Position numbers and translations under genes: made by a program. Source: Tumebacillus lacus (lineage in GTDB: Bacteria > Bacillota > Bacilli > Tumebacillales > Tumebacillaceae). Taken from it: a DNA stretch of 64,000 nt. The notes beneath the pieces are model-generated. The model was given only the letters and a program-made list of their open reading frames with translations. It made no database searches and was not told the origin of the DNA. Within the stretch, counting starts at the first letter, position 1; every line of letters begins with the position of its first letter. Below, piece after piece: positions 23,689 through 31,844 of the stretch. The stretch covers positions 1-64,000 of the forward strand of contig NZ_JAPMLT010000013.1 of assembly GCF_026410385.1 (NCBI RefSeq), written 5' to 3'.

Positions 23689-25129
23689 TGTTATCGTGAT
23701 CGGCGGCGGCATCGCCGGGCTGGCGAGCGGCGCACGGCTCGCGGATGAAGGGTATCGGGTGCGGGTGTTGGAGCAAAGTGAGAGCGTCGGTGGCTATGCG
23801 GGGTGTTTTGAGCGCGGTGGCTACCGGTTCGACACCGGTGCTCATCATATCGGGGGCTTAGCGGAAGGAGATGTGCTCGACCGTCTGCTCACGCGGCTCG
23901 GCGTGCGGGAGGAGATCGAAGCGATCCCGTCGCCGCCGTTGCAGGCGACGTTTGGAGGCGAGACGGTGCCTGTGCCGTTCTCGATGGAGGAGTTGCTCCG
24001 CGTCTTGACCGAAGCCGCGCCCGGTGATCGGACGGCTCTGCTGGGGATCACAGAGGAGATCCGTGCTTTTTCGCGGGCATTGATCTCGAGCGATGGCAAC
24101 GCGATCTATGAGTTCTTTAAAAAATGGAGCTCGGTCACGTGGGGCGCGTACCTGGCTGACCGGATCACCTCTTTGCAGGCGCTCGGCATCCTGTCTGCGC
24201 TTGGTCCCGGATATGGCGGCATCACAGCAAACGGTTCCGCTTTGGCGATGGCGAGTCTGTTGGCGACGTATCATGAGGGCGCCTTTTATATCAAAGGCGG
24301 GACTCATCGCCTTCCCGACCTGTTAGCCGCCGCAATTGAACAGCGCGGCGGCGAGGTTTGGACCGAGGCGTCGGCGGAGCAGATCCTCGTCGAGGACAAG
24401 CGCGTCACCGGAGTCGTGTGCCGCCGCGGGGAGGACGTGGTGGAGATGCGAGCACCTGTCGTGCTCGTCGCGTCTTCGCTCCGGTCGGCGTATCAGATGA
24501 TCGATCCGGCTGCGATCGGCGACCGTTTCAAACAGCGGCTCGGGCAGATGAAAGTCGGGCCATCCGCGTTTCGTTTGTATCTGTCTGCGAAGGAAGGGTA
24601 CAAGCCTGTGGGCAACGATCTGCTCTATTTCCCGGGGTGGGATGCCCGCCAATGGGATGACGATGTCTTCTACAGCACGTTCCGCCACAGCGACGAGCGG
24701 ATGCCTGCGACGCTGGTCTGCTTCCCTTCGATGGTCGACCGGTCGCTCGCCCCGCCGGATGCACATGTGATGTTCATGACGATCCTCACGCACGAGACGG
24801 AGCAGACGGCAACGCCGGAGTTGCAAGAGCGGATGCTTCAGATCGCCGAGCGGATGGCGCCTGGCATTCGCGGTGCAGCTCTGCATTACGAAATCGCCGT
24901 GCCGCAGACGTTCCATCGCCGCACGCGCAACGACCGCGGCTCGGTATTCGGCTGGGAACGCTCACCGGAGCAGAGCCTGCGCACCAACGCGCTGGCACCG
25001 AAAGGCGCGCTGTCAGGCCTGTATGTCGCCGGACAATGGGGCCCGAACAACGGCATCTACGGCGGGGCACTGACCGCTGAAGCAGCGGCGGTCGCGATTC
25101 TCAGCGAGCGAGCCAAACTCGCTCTGTAA
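23675..25129 (+). CDS. CrtI-like FAD oxidoreductase (3 of 3), last gene of the cluster
   Basis: This 484-aa flavoprotein has V-I-G-G-G-I-A-G-L-A-S-G-A near residue 7 and E-Q-S-E-S-V-G-G-Y-A-G near 31, the full CrtI/RetSat N-terminal FAD signature. The C-terminal FAD-contact segment L-Y-V-A-G-Q-W-G-P-N-N-G-I-Y-G-G lies near 450. It is better conserved than the second flavoprotein and only moderately like the first, so the three are not recent duplicates. The predicted activity is FAD-dependent desaturation, saturation or isomerisation of an unsaturated chain. It overlaps the aminotransferase gene. No terminator is obvious after it before the small gene at 25219. Confidence 0.85.
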   Translation: MSQLDVIVIGGGIAGLASGARLADEGYRVRVLEQSESVGGYAGCFERGGYRFDTGAHHIGGLAEGDVLDRLLTRLGVREEIEAIPSPPLQATFGGETVPVPFSMEELLRVLTEAAPGDRTALLGITEEIRAFSRALISSDGNAIYEFFKKWSSVTWGAYLADRITSLQALGILSALGPGYGGITANGSALAMASLLATYHEGAFYIKGGTHRLPDLLAAAIEQRGGEVWTEASAEQILVEDKRVTGVVCRRGEDVVEMRAPVVLVASSLRSAYQMIDPAAIGDRFKQRLGQMKVGPSAFRLYLSAKEGYKPVGNDLLYFPGWDARQWDDDVFYSTFRHSDERMPATLVCFPSMVDRSLAPPDAHVMFMTILTHETEQTATPELQERMLQIAERMAPGIRGAALHYEIAVPQTFHRRTRNDRGSVFGWERSPEQSLRTNALAPKGALSGLYVAGQWGPNNGIYGGALTAEAAAVAILSERAKLAL

Positions 25130-25218
25130 GTCGCTTTGTAACTCGCTCTGTACTGTTCCTGCCACTCTCGACATATATGGTATCCGAAAGACGATACGAT
25201 TTACGGGAGGGGACGCAC

Positions 25219-25497
25219 ATGAGCGAACAACAGAAGCGCGGTCTCGGTTGGTATTCCCGATTTGTCTACCCGTTGCTCGTCTTGATCTTCGCCTTTGTCT
25301 TTGCCTATTTTGAACGCCTGCGCCTAGATGTGGGCAACCAGCAGATCCCGCGCGAACAGTATATCGCCGATCATCAAGCGATCGCCCAAGACTTTTACAT
25401 CTGGGGCGGCGCGATCTTGATCGTCGGCATCATCTGGGCGATCTGTGTGGCGCGGGACAAGAAAAAGTATCCGGAAAAGTACAAACGCTATTTATAA
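25219..25497 (+). CDS. Small two-helix membrane protein
   Basis: This 92-aa protein has a basic N-terminus, a TM helix at about 13-30 (V-Y-P-L-L-V-L-I-F-A-F-V-F-A), a polar stretch containing N-Q-Q-I-P-R-E-Q-Y, a second TM at about 57-74, and a basic K-K-K-Y-P-E-K tail. ATG at 25219 follows GGGAGGGG. It is separated from the PKS-like cluster by about 90 bp, so membership is uncertain. No family recognised. Confidence 0.6.
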   Translation: MSEQQKRGLGWYSRFVYPLLVLIFAFVFAYFERLRLDVGNQQIPREQYIADHQAIAQDFYIWGGAILIVGIIWAICVARDKKKYPEKYKRYL

Positions 25498-26085
25498 ATA
25501 GCGGGATTCGAGCAGGGCGTACGCTTTTTGCAACGCTTTGAACCACTGCGGGTCGCCGCCTTTGTCCGGGTGGTGGCGCGCAGCGAGGGAGCGGTAGGCG
25601 GCGCGGATGTCGGCCCATCTCGCGCTGGCGGTCATTCCCAGCACTTCGTAGGCCAGATGCTCCGACTCTTTGCGGTCATCCCATGGCGTGGAGGCGCGGC
25701 GGACTTCGGTCAATTTCATCGCCGACCGCAGATCGTCCAGCCGCTGTGCTCGGGTGTCCGACGTCATCTGCGCCCAGAGCCGGACGACGTTCGGGTCTTC
25801 GATGTCGAGGAGGATCAACAGCGGCGTGTACTGCGGCGCACCCTGCAACACCTGCGGGGTGAGCCGCGCTCCTTTGAGCAGGAGCCGGATCGTCCGCATG
25901 TCCTCCGGCGGCATCGCCTTCCACCATTTGGCGGCACGCTCCCACGCGACATCGGCGGTCAGCGCGTCGAACTGCCCCCGGGCGTTTTGCAGTCCGTCGT
26001 GGAGTGCCGCCAGCTCCGTTTCGGACAAGGCGGCGAGGTCGAGCGATTGCAGGCGGCGGATGATCTCGTCAAGGCCGGACAGCAT
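25492..26085 (-). CDS. J-domain protein with C-terminal DnaJ domain
   Basis: This protein of about 197 aa ends in a J domain (about 145-195) with the H-P-D signature in A-A-R-H-H-P-D-K-G-G-D. It is followed by F-K-A-L-Q-K-A-Y-A-L-L, so it should stimulate a DnaK-type Hsp70. The N-terminal 140 residues are helical with no known client domain. The start is the ATG at 26085, preceded on the minus strand by AAAGGGGTG; the longer open frame upstream lacks an RBS. It converges with the small membrane gene, the two overlapping by 6 bp at their stops. The usual N-terminal position of J domains is reversed here, as in some specialised J-proteins. Confidence 0.75.
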   Translation of the reverse strand: MLSGLDEIIRRLQSLDLAALSETELAALHDGLQNARGQFDALTADVAWERAAKWWKAMPPEDMRTIRLLLKGARLTPQVLQGAPQYTPLLILLDIEDPNVVRLWAQMTSDTRAQRLDDLRSAMKLTEVRRASTPWDDRKESEHLAYEVLGMTASARWADIRAAYRSLAARHHPDKGGDPQWFKALQKAYALLESRYL

Positions 26086-26237
26086 GGCTGACACCCCTTT
26101 CCAAAATTGGTCTCTTTGCGATGATCTTAGCATTTTCGTCACGCAAACTACAAATTTGCCAATGAAAGAGTCTTGCGTCGGCAAGTCTTTTTTTTTATGT
26201 TAAGAAGAGACGTTTTTGCTAGAGAGAAGGTCGAGAG

Positions 26238-27146
26238 ATGAATCGATGGTTAAAAGGGTTGGCGATTGCGGCGACACTGATCATGTTTCTGGTGATGATC
26301 GCCGGATCTCTGGTGACAAAGACAGAATCGGGCATGGGTTGCGGCAGTGATTGGCCGCTCTGCAACGGCAAGTTTGTACCGGAATATACGCTTGAATCGA
26401 TGATCGAATACAGTCACCGCCTCGTGACCGGCGTCGCCGGGATCGTCGTGCTGGTGTTTGCGGTCGCCTCGTGGTGGACGCACCGGGGCAACAAAGAGGT
26501 GCTCGCGACCGCGTGGTTTGCCGGGTTTTTTATCATTTTGGAATCGATCCTCGGCGCGTCGGCCGTCATCTGGCCGCAGTCGTCGTCGGTGCTGGCGTTG
26601 CACTTTGGTTTCTCGCTGCTGGCCTACTCCGGGGTGTTCCTGCTGACGGCGTTTATCCTCCAGCGGGACCGGACGAAGAAAATGGTCAAGGCGGCCGTTT
26701 CGAAGGGGCTGCGCATCTACGTGTGGCTGTTGGCTCTCTACGCATACGGCGTCGTCTATCTCGGCGCGTATGTGCGCCACACTGACTCGTCGCTGGCATG
26801 CTACTCCTGGCCGACCTGCCGACCGGGCGAGCTGATCCCGCCGCTCACCGGCGGCATGGAGATCCAGATGGCGCACCGGTTGGCGGCGATGCTGTTCTTC
26901 TTCCTCGTGGCCGGGTTGTGGTTTAAAGTGCTGGAGTTGAAAGAGACGCGACGCGATCTCTTCATCGGCACCACGACGGTGTTGGTGCTCGTCGTGCTTC
27001 AGATCTTCAGCGGGGCGCTGGTGGTGTGGTCGGAACTGCATCTGTACTACACGATCCTGCATTCGGCGATCATCACGATCCTGTTCGGGGTGTTGTGCTA
27101 TCTGTGCGTGCAGGTGTTGAAGAAGCCGGAATCGAATAGGAAATAA
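26238..27146 (+). CDS. ctaA: Heme A synthase CtaA
   Basis: This 302-aa membrane protein has eight predicted TM helices. The two loop Cys pairs of the Bacillus-type enzyme are present: G-M-G-C-G-S-D-W-P-L-C near residue 32 and S-L-A-C-Y-S-W-P-T-C near 189. The heme-ligand His residues are also present (I-E-Y-S-H-R near 55, A-L-H-F near 119, Q-M-A-H-R near 213, and one in L-Y-Y-T-I-L-H-S-A near 274). It oxidises the C8 methyl of heme O to a formyl group, giving heme A for aa3-type terminal oxidases. GAGAGAAGG is the RBS. The usual neighbour ctaB is not adjacent. Confidence 0.95.
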   Translation: MNRWLKGLAIAATLIMFLVMIAGSLVTKTESGMGCGSDWPLCNGKFVPEYTLESMIEYSHRLVTGVAGIVVLVFAVASWWTHRGNKEVLATAWFAGFFIILESILGASAVIWPQSSSVLALHFGFSLLAYSGVFLLTAFILQRDRTKKMVKAAVSKGLRIYVWLLALYAYGVVYLGAYVRHTDSSLACYSWPTCRPGELIPPLTGGMEIQMAHRLAAMLFFFLVAGLWFKVLELKETRRDLFIGTTTVLVLVVLQIFSGALVVWSELHLYYTILHSAIITILFGVLCYLCVQVLKKPESNRK

Positions 27147-27153
27147 GAAAACC

Positions 27154-27185
27154 AGACAGGCTCATACGGGAGCCTGTCTTTTTCA
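27154..27185 (+). terminator. Terminator after ctaA
   Basis: A perfect 10-bp stem (AGACAGGCTC at 27154-27163, GAGCCTGTCT at 27170-27179) is followed by TTTTT. Confidence 0.85.
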
Positions 27186-27215
27186 TAGCAGGAGAGGCAA
27201 AGGGGGACGGAGGCA

Positions 27216-27671
27216 GTGCCGAGGATCGAGCGGGAGTTTTTGATTCGAGCGCCGATCGAGGTCTGTTTTGATCTGGCTCGGAGTATCGACATACATATGG
27301 ATTCCACGGCGCAGACCCGGGAGCGTGCTGTCGGCGGCCGCACGTCCGGGCTGATCGAGCTCGGGGAGTCGGTGACGTGGGAAGCGGTGCACTTTGGGAT
27401 ACGCCAGCGGTTGACCGCCCGGATCACGGAGATGGAGCGACCCTTTCGATTTGTGGATGAGATGGTCAGCGGCGCGTTTCATTCGTTCTATCATGTCCAT
27501 GAGTTTTACGAGGTGGAGGAGGGTACGCGGATGGTCGATATTTTTGAATATCGATCACCGTACGGGTGGCTCGGCGTGCTCGCCGACCGGCTGTTTCTAA
27601 CCGCGTATATGGACCGCTTTTTAACGCAGCGCAACCTGCATATCAAACGTGTGGCGGAGGCGAAGGAATGA
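27216..27671 (+). CDS. SRPBCC (START-like) family protein
   Basis: This 151-aa single-domain protein starts with a strand reading E-F-L-I-R-A-P-I-E-V-C-F-D-L-A and has the central F-V-D-E-M-V-S-G-A-F and H-E-F-Y-E-V strands of the SRPBCC/polyketide cyclase-like helix-grip fold, a lipid- or ligand-binding cavity. GTG at 27216 follows GGACGGAGG. It overlaps the DUF418 gene by 4 bp (ATGA), so the two are co-translated. Ligand unknown. Members near membrane proteins are often annotated only as cyclase/dehydrase-like. Confidence 0.75.
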   Translation: MPRIEREFLIRAPIEVCFDLARSIDIHMDSTAQTRERAVGGRTSGLIELGESVTWEAVHFGIRQRLTARITEMERPFRFVDEMVSGAFHSFYHVHEFYEVEEGTRMVDIFEYRSPYGWLGVLADRLFLTAYMDRFLTQRNLHIKRVAEAKE

Positions 27672-28870
27672 GTCAGATGATGGAGCCGATCCGGACAGAA
27701 GAGCGGATCGGCGCGGTCGATATGATGCGCGGGTTTTTCATTTTGTGGATCTTGGTGGTGAACATGCTGTTGTACGGCGCTCCCTATGAACTCTCGGGAC
27801 AGTGGGAGTGGGCGTGGAGCGGCGATGTGTACGCGGAGATGTTCATCGAGGTCTTTGCGGCGGGGAAGAGCATCACGATGCTGTCGTTCCTGTTTGGCTT
27901 TGGGATGATCATCATGAAAGAGCGGGCGGATGCGCGGGGGACGGCTTTTTTCCCGGTCTATGCCCGGCGGATGCTGGCGTTGCTGCTGTTTGGAGCGACG
28001 CATGCGTTTTTGATCTGGTACGGGGACATCTTGCTGTTCTACGGGATGCTCGGGATCGTGATGTTGCTGTTCTTTTCCGGTCGCACGGCTCAGACTTTGC
28101 TGATCTGGGCGCTGGTGCTCACGGGGCTGACCGTGGTGGTGCTGTTGCTGTTCACGGTGATCTGGTTGGCGATGATGGCGCTGGCGGGCGGTGAGCTGGA
28201 GGACAGTCTCAACCAGACGTCCGATCAGGTTCAGCTGTTGATCTCGGCTTACAGCGGCGGGTCGTGGAGTGAGATCTTCGCGGCACGCTACGAGGAATGG
28301 GTGACGTCTTTCGGCACGGCGATGATCTATCTGCCGGAACTGCTGGTGATGATGCTGCTCGGCGCATGGACGGCGAAGAAAGGAATTTTGCACAACGCCG
28401 CGGAGCATCTCGGCTTTTTCCGCAAGGTGCGGCTGTGGAGCTTGTTGGTCGGCGGGGTGTTGACGCTGTTGCCGGTCCTGTTGTATGTCCTGGCCGATGC
28501 GGGGGAACAGGGTGTGTTGCTCGCCCGGTTCTGGTCGACGATGATCGGCTCGCCGCTGATCGGACTGGTCTACGGCACGACGCTGGTGTTGCTGTGGCAG
28601 CGCGGTGTGTTCCGGCGGGGACTGCGCGTGCTGGCACGGGTGGGGCGGATGGCGTTCTCCGTGTACATCCTGCAATCGCTGCTGGCGACGACGCTGTTTT
28701 ACTCGTATGGATTTGGGCTGTACGGCTCGATTGGACCGGCGAAAGGGCTGTTGATCACGCTGGCGTTTTACGCGGTGCTGATCCCGTTTGCCGTCTGGTG
28801 GACGGGGCGGTTTCGTTATGGTCCGCTGGAGTGGCTGTGGCGGACGATGACGTACGGGAAGAGACCGTAG
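27668..28870 (+). CDS. DUF418-type polytopic membrane protein
   Basis: This 400-aa membrane protein has about eight to ten TM helices. The N-terminal R-I-G-A-V-D-M-M-R-G-F-F-I-L-W-I-L segment and the C-terminal domain ending R-F-R-Y-G-P-L-E-W-L-W-R are typical of YeiB/DUF418 proteins, which also carry the conserved F-S-V-Y-I-L-Q-S block near residue 335. The ATG at 27668 is chosen by coupling to the preceding gene; the longer open frame is not needed. YeiB-like proteins are related to membrane acyltransferase-fold proteins, but no activity is established for DUF418. A strong terminator follows. Confidence 0.85.
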   Translation: MSQMMEPIRTEERIGAVDMMRGFFILWILVVNMLLYGAPYELSGQWEWAWSGDVYAEMFIEVFAAGKSITMLSFLFGFGMIIMKERADARGTAFFPVYARRMLALLLFGATHAFLIWYGDILLFYGMLGIVMLLFFSGRTAQTLLIWALVLTGLTVVVLLLFTVIWLAMMALAGGELEDSLNQTSDQVQLLISAYSGGSWSEIFAARYEEWVTSFGTAMIYLPELLVMMLLGAWTAKKGILHNAAEHLGFFRKVRLWSLLVGGVLTLLPVLLYVLADAGEQGVLLARFWSTMIGSPLIGLVYGTTLVLLWQRGVFRRGLRVLARVGRMAFSVYILQSLLATTLFYSYGFGLYGSIGPAKGLLITLAFYAVLIPFAVWWTGRFRYGPLEWLWRTMTYGKRP

Positions 28871-28885
28871 AGCATAGACGAGCAT

Positions 28886-28917
28886 GACCTCCTTGATTCT
28901 TGGGGAGGTCTTTTTTT
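28886..28917 (+). terminator. Terminator after the DUF418 gene
   Basis: GACCTCC (28886-28892) pairs with GGAGGTC (28904-28910), followed by seven T. Confidence 0.85.
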
Positions 28918-29003
28918 ATAAAAAGTTGGTCTGATCGAGTTGCTAGACTCATATGAATCCCTGGTAAAGGACGAGAACGTGACTGGACAGGGAGGTTGCC
29001 GAT

Positions 29004-30128
29004 ATGAGTCAGTGGATGCGATTGGCACAGATGGTGGCTTTGGTTTTGGTATTGGTGCTGTCTTGTTTCTCTTCGGCGTTTGCAGGGGCGAGCGGGCAGT
29101 TTGTGAGGGTCGGGCTCAATGACCGGCTGTTGCAGTTCCCGGATGCGAAGGCGGAGATGATCAACGGCAGCACGTATTTGCCGATCCGGTATTTGGCACA
29201 GGAGGCCGGGTGGGGGTTGGAGTGGGATGCGTTGACGAATGAAGTGACGGTGAGTGAAAAAAACAGGGGTATTTCCTTGGAAATAAATCGGACGAGTCCC
29301 CTGCTGACATATTTGAAAGACGATCGGACGATGGTGCCGTTTCGCTGGGTGAGCGAGAAGTTTGGCTATGAGGTGTCGTATCTGGAAGATGGCCCGGTGG
29401 CGAGGGCGAAGGATGCGAGCGCGGAGTTGAGCGATGAGCAATTTTATGAAAAATACAGAGCGGTGATCGAGGAAGAGAAGGCACGGCAGGAGCCTGCACC
29501 GCCGCCGTTGCGGGAGGAGCCGGCGAAGGTCGCGTATCTGACGTTCGATGACGGGCCGAACGGGTATACGGAGGAGATCCTCGATATCTTGCAGAGCAGA
29601 GGTGTGGAGGGGACGTTCTTTATGCTGTCGGGACAGGTGCAGGCGCATGCGGACATTGTGAAGCGCATTCATGCGGAGGGGCACTCGATGGGACTGCACG
29701 GGGTGACGCACGATGCTGACCGAGTCTATGCGTCGCCGCAAGCGGTGGTGAACGAGATGAACGCGGCCCAGGAGGCGGTGGCGGCCGTGACGGGGGTGCG
29801 GACGAAGTTGATTCGCGTGCCGTACGGGAGCAAGCCCTATATGAAGCAGGGCTACCGCGATGCGGTGGTGAGCGCGGGATACAAGATGTGGGACTGGAAC
29901 GTGGACAGCATGGACTCCCGAGCGGCGTCCGTCCCGGCGGATCGCATCATCGCGCAGGTGAAGCAGCAGGTGTCAGGCAAAGACCGCGCCGTCGTGCTGT
30001 TCCACGACAAAAAGACGACCGTGCAGGCGTTGCCCGTGCTGGTGGACTGGCTGCTGGCGAGCGGGTACGAACTGATCGGACTGGAAGAGCATTTCACGCC
30101 GCATAACTTTTGGGGCGATACGAGGTAA
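29004..30128 (+). CDS. Secreted polysaccharide deacetylase with copper-amine-oxidase-like N-domain
   Basis: This 374-aa protein has a signal peptide or membrane anchor (about 1-28, L-V-L-V-L-V-L-S-C-F-S-S-A-F-A), a stalk domain of the copper-amine-oxidase N-terminal type (about 30-130; the Y-L-P-I-R-Y-L-A and M-V-P-F-R-W-V-S repeats are typical), a charged linker, and a NodB domain (about 168-365). NodB motifs are T-F-D-D-G-P-N, H-S-M-G-L-H-G-V-T-H (metal His residues), R-V-P-Y-G-S, W-N-V-D-S and V-L-F-H-D. It should deacetylate an N-acetylated wall glycan such as peptidoglycan outside the cell. It is a single gene with terminators on both sides. Confidence 0.93.
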   Translation: MSQWMRLAQMVALVLVLVLSCFSSAFAGASGQFVRVGLNDRLLQFPDAKAEMINGSTYLPIRYLAQEAGWGLEWDALTNEVTVSEKNRGISLEINRTSPLLTYLKDDRTMVPFRWVSEKFGYEVSYLEDGPVARAKDASAELSDEQFYEKYRAVIEEEKARQEPAPPPLREEPAKVAYLTFDDGPNGYTEEILDILQSRGVEGTFFMLSGQVQAHADIVKRIHAEGHSMGLHGVTHDADRVYASPQAVVNEMNAAQEAVAAVTGVRTKLIRVPYGSKPYMKQGYRDAVVSAGYKMWDWNVDSMDSRAASVPADRIIAQVKQQVSGKDRAVVLFHDKKTTVQALPVLVDWLLASGYELIGLEEHFTPHNFWGDTR

Positions 30129-30134
30129 AAAGGG

Positions 30135-30170
30135 AAAGGACCCCTTGCACAGGCGAGAGGTCCTTTTGTC
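30135..30170. terminator. Terminator between convergent deacetylase and SDR genes
   Basis: AAAGGACC (30135-30142) pairs with GGTCCTTT (30159-30166), followed by TT; A and T flanks allow use from both sides. Confidence 0.7.
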
Positions 30171-30183
30171 ATTTTGCGAGGGC

Positions 30184-30951
30184 TTACAGATCCGACGTGA
30201 TGCCGACGTGCGAGGTGATGCCGCCGTCGATGACGTAGGAGGAGCCGTTGATGTAGCCGCCGTGCGGGCCGACGAGGTGGCGGACGAGGGCGGCGATCTC
30301 TTCCGGTTTGGCGATGCGTTTGACCGGGCTTTTGGCGAGGACGCGCTGCATGTAGTCGCTGATCTTGTCGGTCTGCACACCGAGCGCGGTGTCGACGTAG
30401 CCAGGGCAGATCGCGTTGCAGGTGATGCCGTGCTCGCCCCATTCAGCGGCGATCGTCTTGGTGTAGCCGATCATGCCGTGCTTGGACGCCACGTAGGTCG
30501 AGGAGTGAGCCGAGCCGTACAAGCCTTGGATCGAGGCGATGTTGACGATGCGGCCGAAGCCCTGCTCTTTCATCTTCGGCAGCAGGTTGCGGGTGAAGAG
30601 AAAGACGCTTTTTAAATTGGTGTTCATGATCCACTCCCACTCGTCGTCGCTGACTTGGTCGACGCGGTGGAACGGGCCGCCGACACCGGCGTTGTTGACG
30701 AGGATGGTGATCGGGCCGAATTCCTTTTCAACGGTGGAGATGGCATTCTCCACGTCTTCGCGCAGACCGACGTCGCATTTCAGGGCGAGGGCTTGGTAGC
30801 CGGCATCGCGGATCTGCTGGGCGACCGCTTCCGCTTCGTCGAGCAGTACGTCGAGCACGCCGACGGCGACGCCTTCCGAAGCGAGCATTTTGGCTGTGGC
30901 CGCGCCGATGCCGCGACCGGCGCCGGAGATGAGGGCGACATGTTTGTCCAT
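30184..30951 (-). CDS. SDR oxidoreductase, second gene of an SDR pair
   Basis: This 255-aa classical SDR has S-G-A-G-R-G-I-G-A-A near residue 10, a V-L-D-V acidic strand end near 35 that favours NAD(H), N-N-A-G-V-G near 89, and catalytic Y-V-A-S-K near 155. Overall it is like 3-oxoacyl-ACP reductase or acetoacetyl-CoA reductase-type proteins. It lies 14 bp downstream of the other SDR on the same strand and is probably in one operon with it. Substrate cannot be assigned; the sequence alone does not distinguish FabG-like from polyol dehydrogenase roles. Confidence 0.85.
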   Translation of the reverse strand: MDKHVALISGAGRGIGAATAKMLASEGVAVGVLDVLLDEAEAVAQQIRDAGYQALALKCDVGLREDVENAISTVEKEFGPITILVNNAGVGGPFHRVDQVSDDEWEWIMNTNLKSVFLFTRNLLPKMKEQGFGRIVNIASIQGLYGSAHSSTYVASKHGMIGYTKTIAAEWGEHGITCNAICPGYVDTALGVQTDKISDYMQRVLAKSPVKRIAKPEEIAALVRHLVGPHGGYINGSSYVIDGGITSHVGITSDL

Positions 30952-30965
30952 ATGTATGAGTCCTC

Positions 30966-31676
30966 CTACAGAACGCCCTTGGGGGGCAGGATCTTCACTT
31001 CGTCGATGCGGACGTGCAGCGGACGGCGGGCGATGTCGAGCACCGTCTCCGCGACGTCCTCGGGCTTGAGCATGTCGGCCGGGTCAAATCCTTCGCGGCC
31101 GTCCCAGATCTCCGTCCAGACCGCACCGGGCGAGACGGTGGAGATGCGGATGTTGTGGTGCTTGCCCTCTTCGTTGAGGATGTCGGAAAAGCCGCGCACC
31201 GCATATTTGGAAGCGCCGTATGCGCCGTTTTCTTGAATCGGGATGTAGCCGGAGACGGAGGCGATGTTGATGATGCGACCGCCGCCTTGGGTCTGCATGC
31301 GCTTAAACGCTTCTTTGGTGCAGAGGAAAAGGCCGGTCAGGTTGGTCTTCATGATCCATTCCCATTCCTCCAGCGTGGTGTCGACGACCGATTTGAACAC
31401 GCCGACGCCGGCGTTGTTGACCAGCACGTCGACCCGGCCGTACGCTTCATCAGCGGCAAGGAACAGGTCACGGACGGAAGACTCGTCGGTGATCTCCAGA
31501 CGGACTTCGCGGACTTCACCCGGCTTTGCGGCCTCCTGTGCGGACGGCTGCGGTCCTTTGCGCGAGGTGACCCAGACGGCCGCCCCTTCGCGGGCCATGT
31601 ACTCTGCCATCGTCTTGCCGAGGCCGCGTGCGCCGCCGGTGATGATGACGATTTTGCCTGTCATAGAGCCTTGCAT
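30966..31676 (-). CDS. SDR oxidoreductase, first gene of an SDR pair
   Basis: This 236-aa SDR has T-G-G-A-R-G-L-G-K-T near residue 13, S-R near 37 (typical of an NADP preference), N-N-A-G-V-G near 92 and Y-G-A-S-K near 153. It is close in style to YohF/3-ketoacyl reductase-type SDRs. The start ATG is at 31676, with a second in-frame ATG five codons later that could also serve; AGGGAGC is the upstream RBS. It diverges from the GntR-type regulator at 31845. The predicted cofactor differs from the second SDR, which could fit a redox pair on one substrate, but that is speculation. Confidence 0.85.
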   Translation of the reverse strand: MQGSMTGKIVIITGGARGLGKTMAEYMAREGAAVWVTSRKGPQPSAQEAAKPGEVREVRLEITDESSVRDLFLAADEAYGRVDVLVNNAGVGVFKSVVDTTLEEWEWIMKTNLTGLFLCTKEAFKRMQTQGGGRIINIASVSGYIPIQENGAYGASKYAVRGFSDILNEEGKHHNIRISTVSPGAVWTEIWDGREGFDPADMLKPEDVAETVLDIARRPLHVRIDEVKILPPKGVL

Positions 31677-31745
31677 GGTGTCAGCTCCCTTCTGTGTGTC
31701 TGTCTAGTATTGTACCTCAAAGGGGAGGGGAAGGGAAAATCTTGG

Positions 31746-31774
31746 TTGACGATTGGAAAATAACGGGTTATGAT
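31746..31774 (+). promoter_or_regulatory. Promoter of the GntR-ABC operon
   Basis: TTGACG (31746-31751) and TATGAT (31769-31774) are separated by exactly 17 bp, a good sigma-A match. The operator-like repeat lies immediately downstream, where a bound repressor would block initiation. Confidence 0.75.
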
Positions 31775-31786
31775 TTCAGTGTGATA

Positions 31787-31811
31787 AGTGTACTGTTTGA
31801 TATAGTACACA
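31787..31811 (+). promoter_or_regulatory. YtrA-type operator
   Basis: AGTGTA (31787-31792) and TACACA (31806-31811) are separated by 13 bp, inside a perfect 7-bp inverted repeat GTGTACT/AGTACAC. As I recall, the Bacillus YtrA box is AGTGTA-N13-TACACT, so this differs only in the last base. Its place between promoter and gene suggests autorepression by the GntR protein encoded next. Confidence 0.65.
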
Positions 31812-31844
31812 TAGTACGGTTTTATGTGAAAGGGGGAGCGGGAT

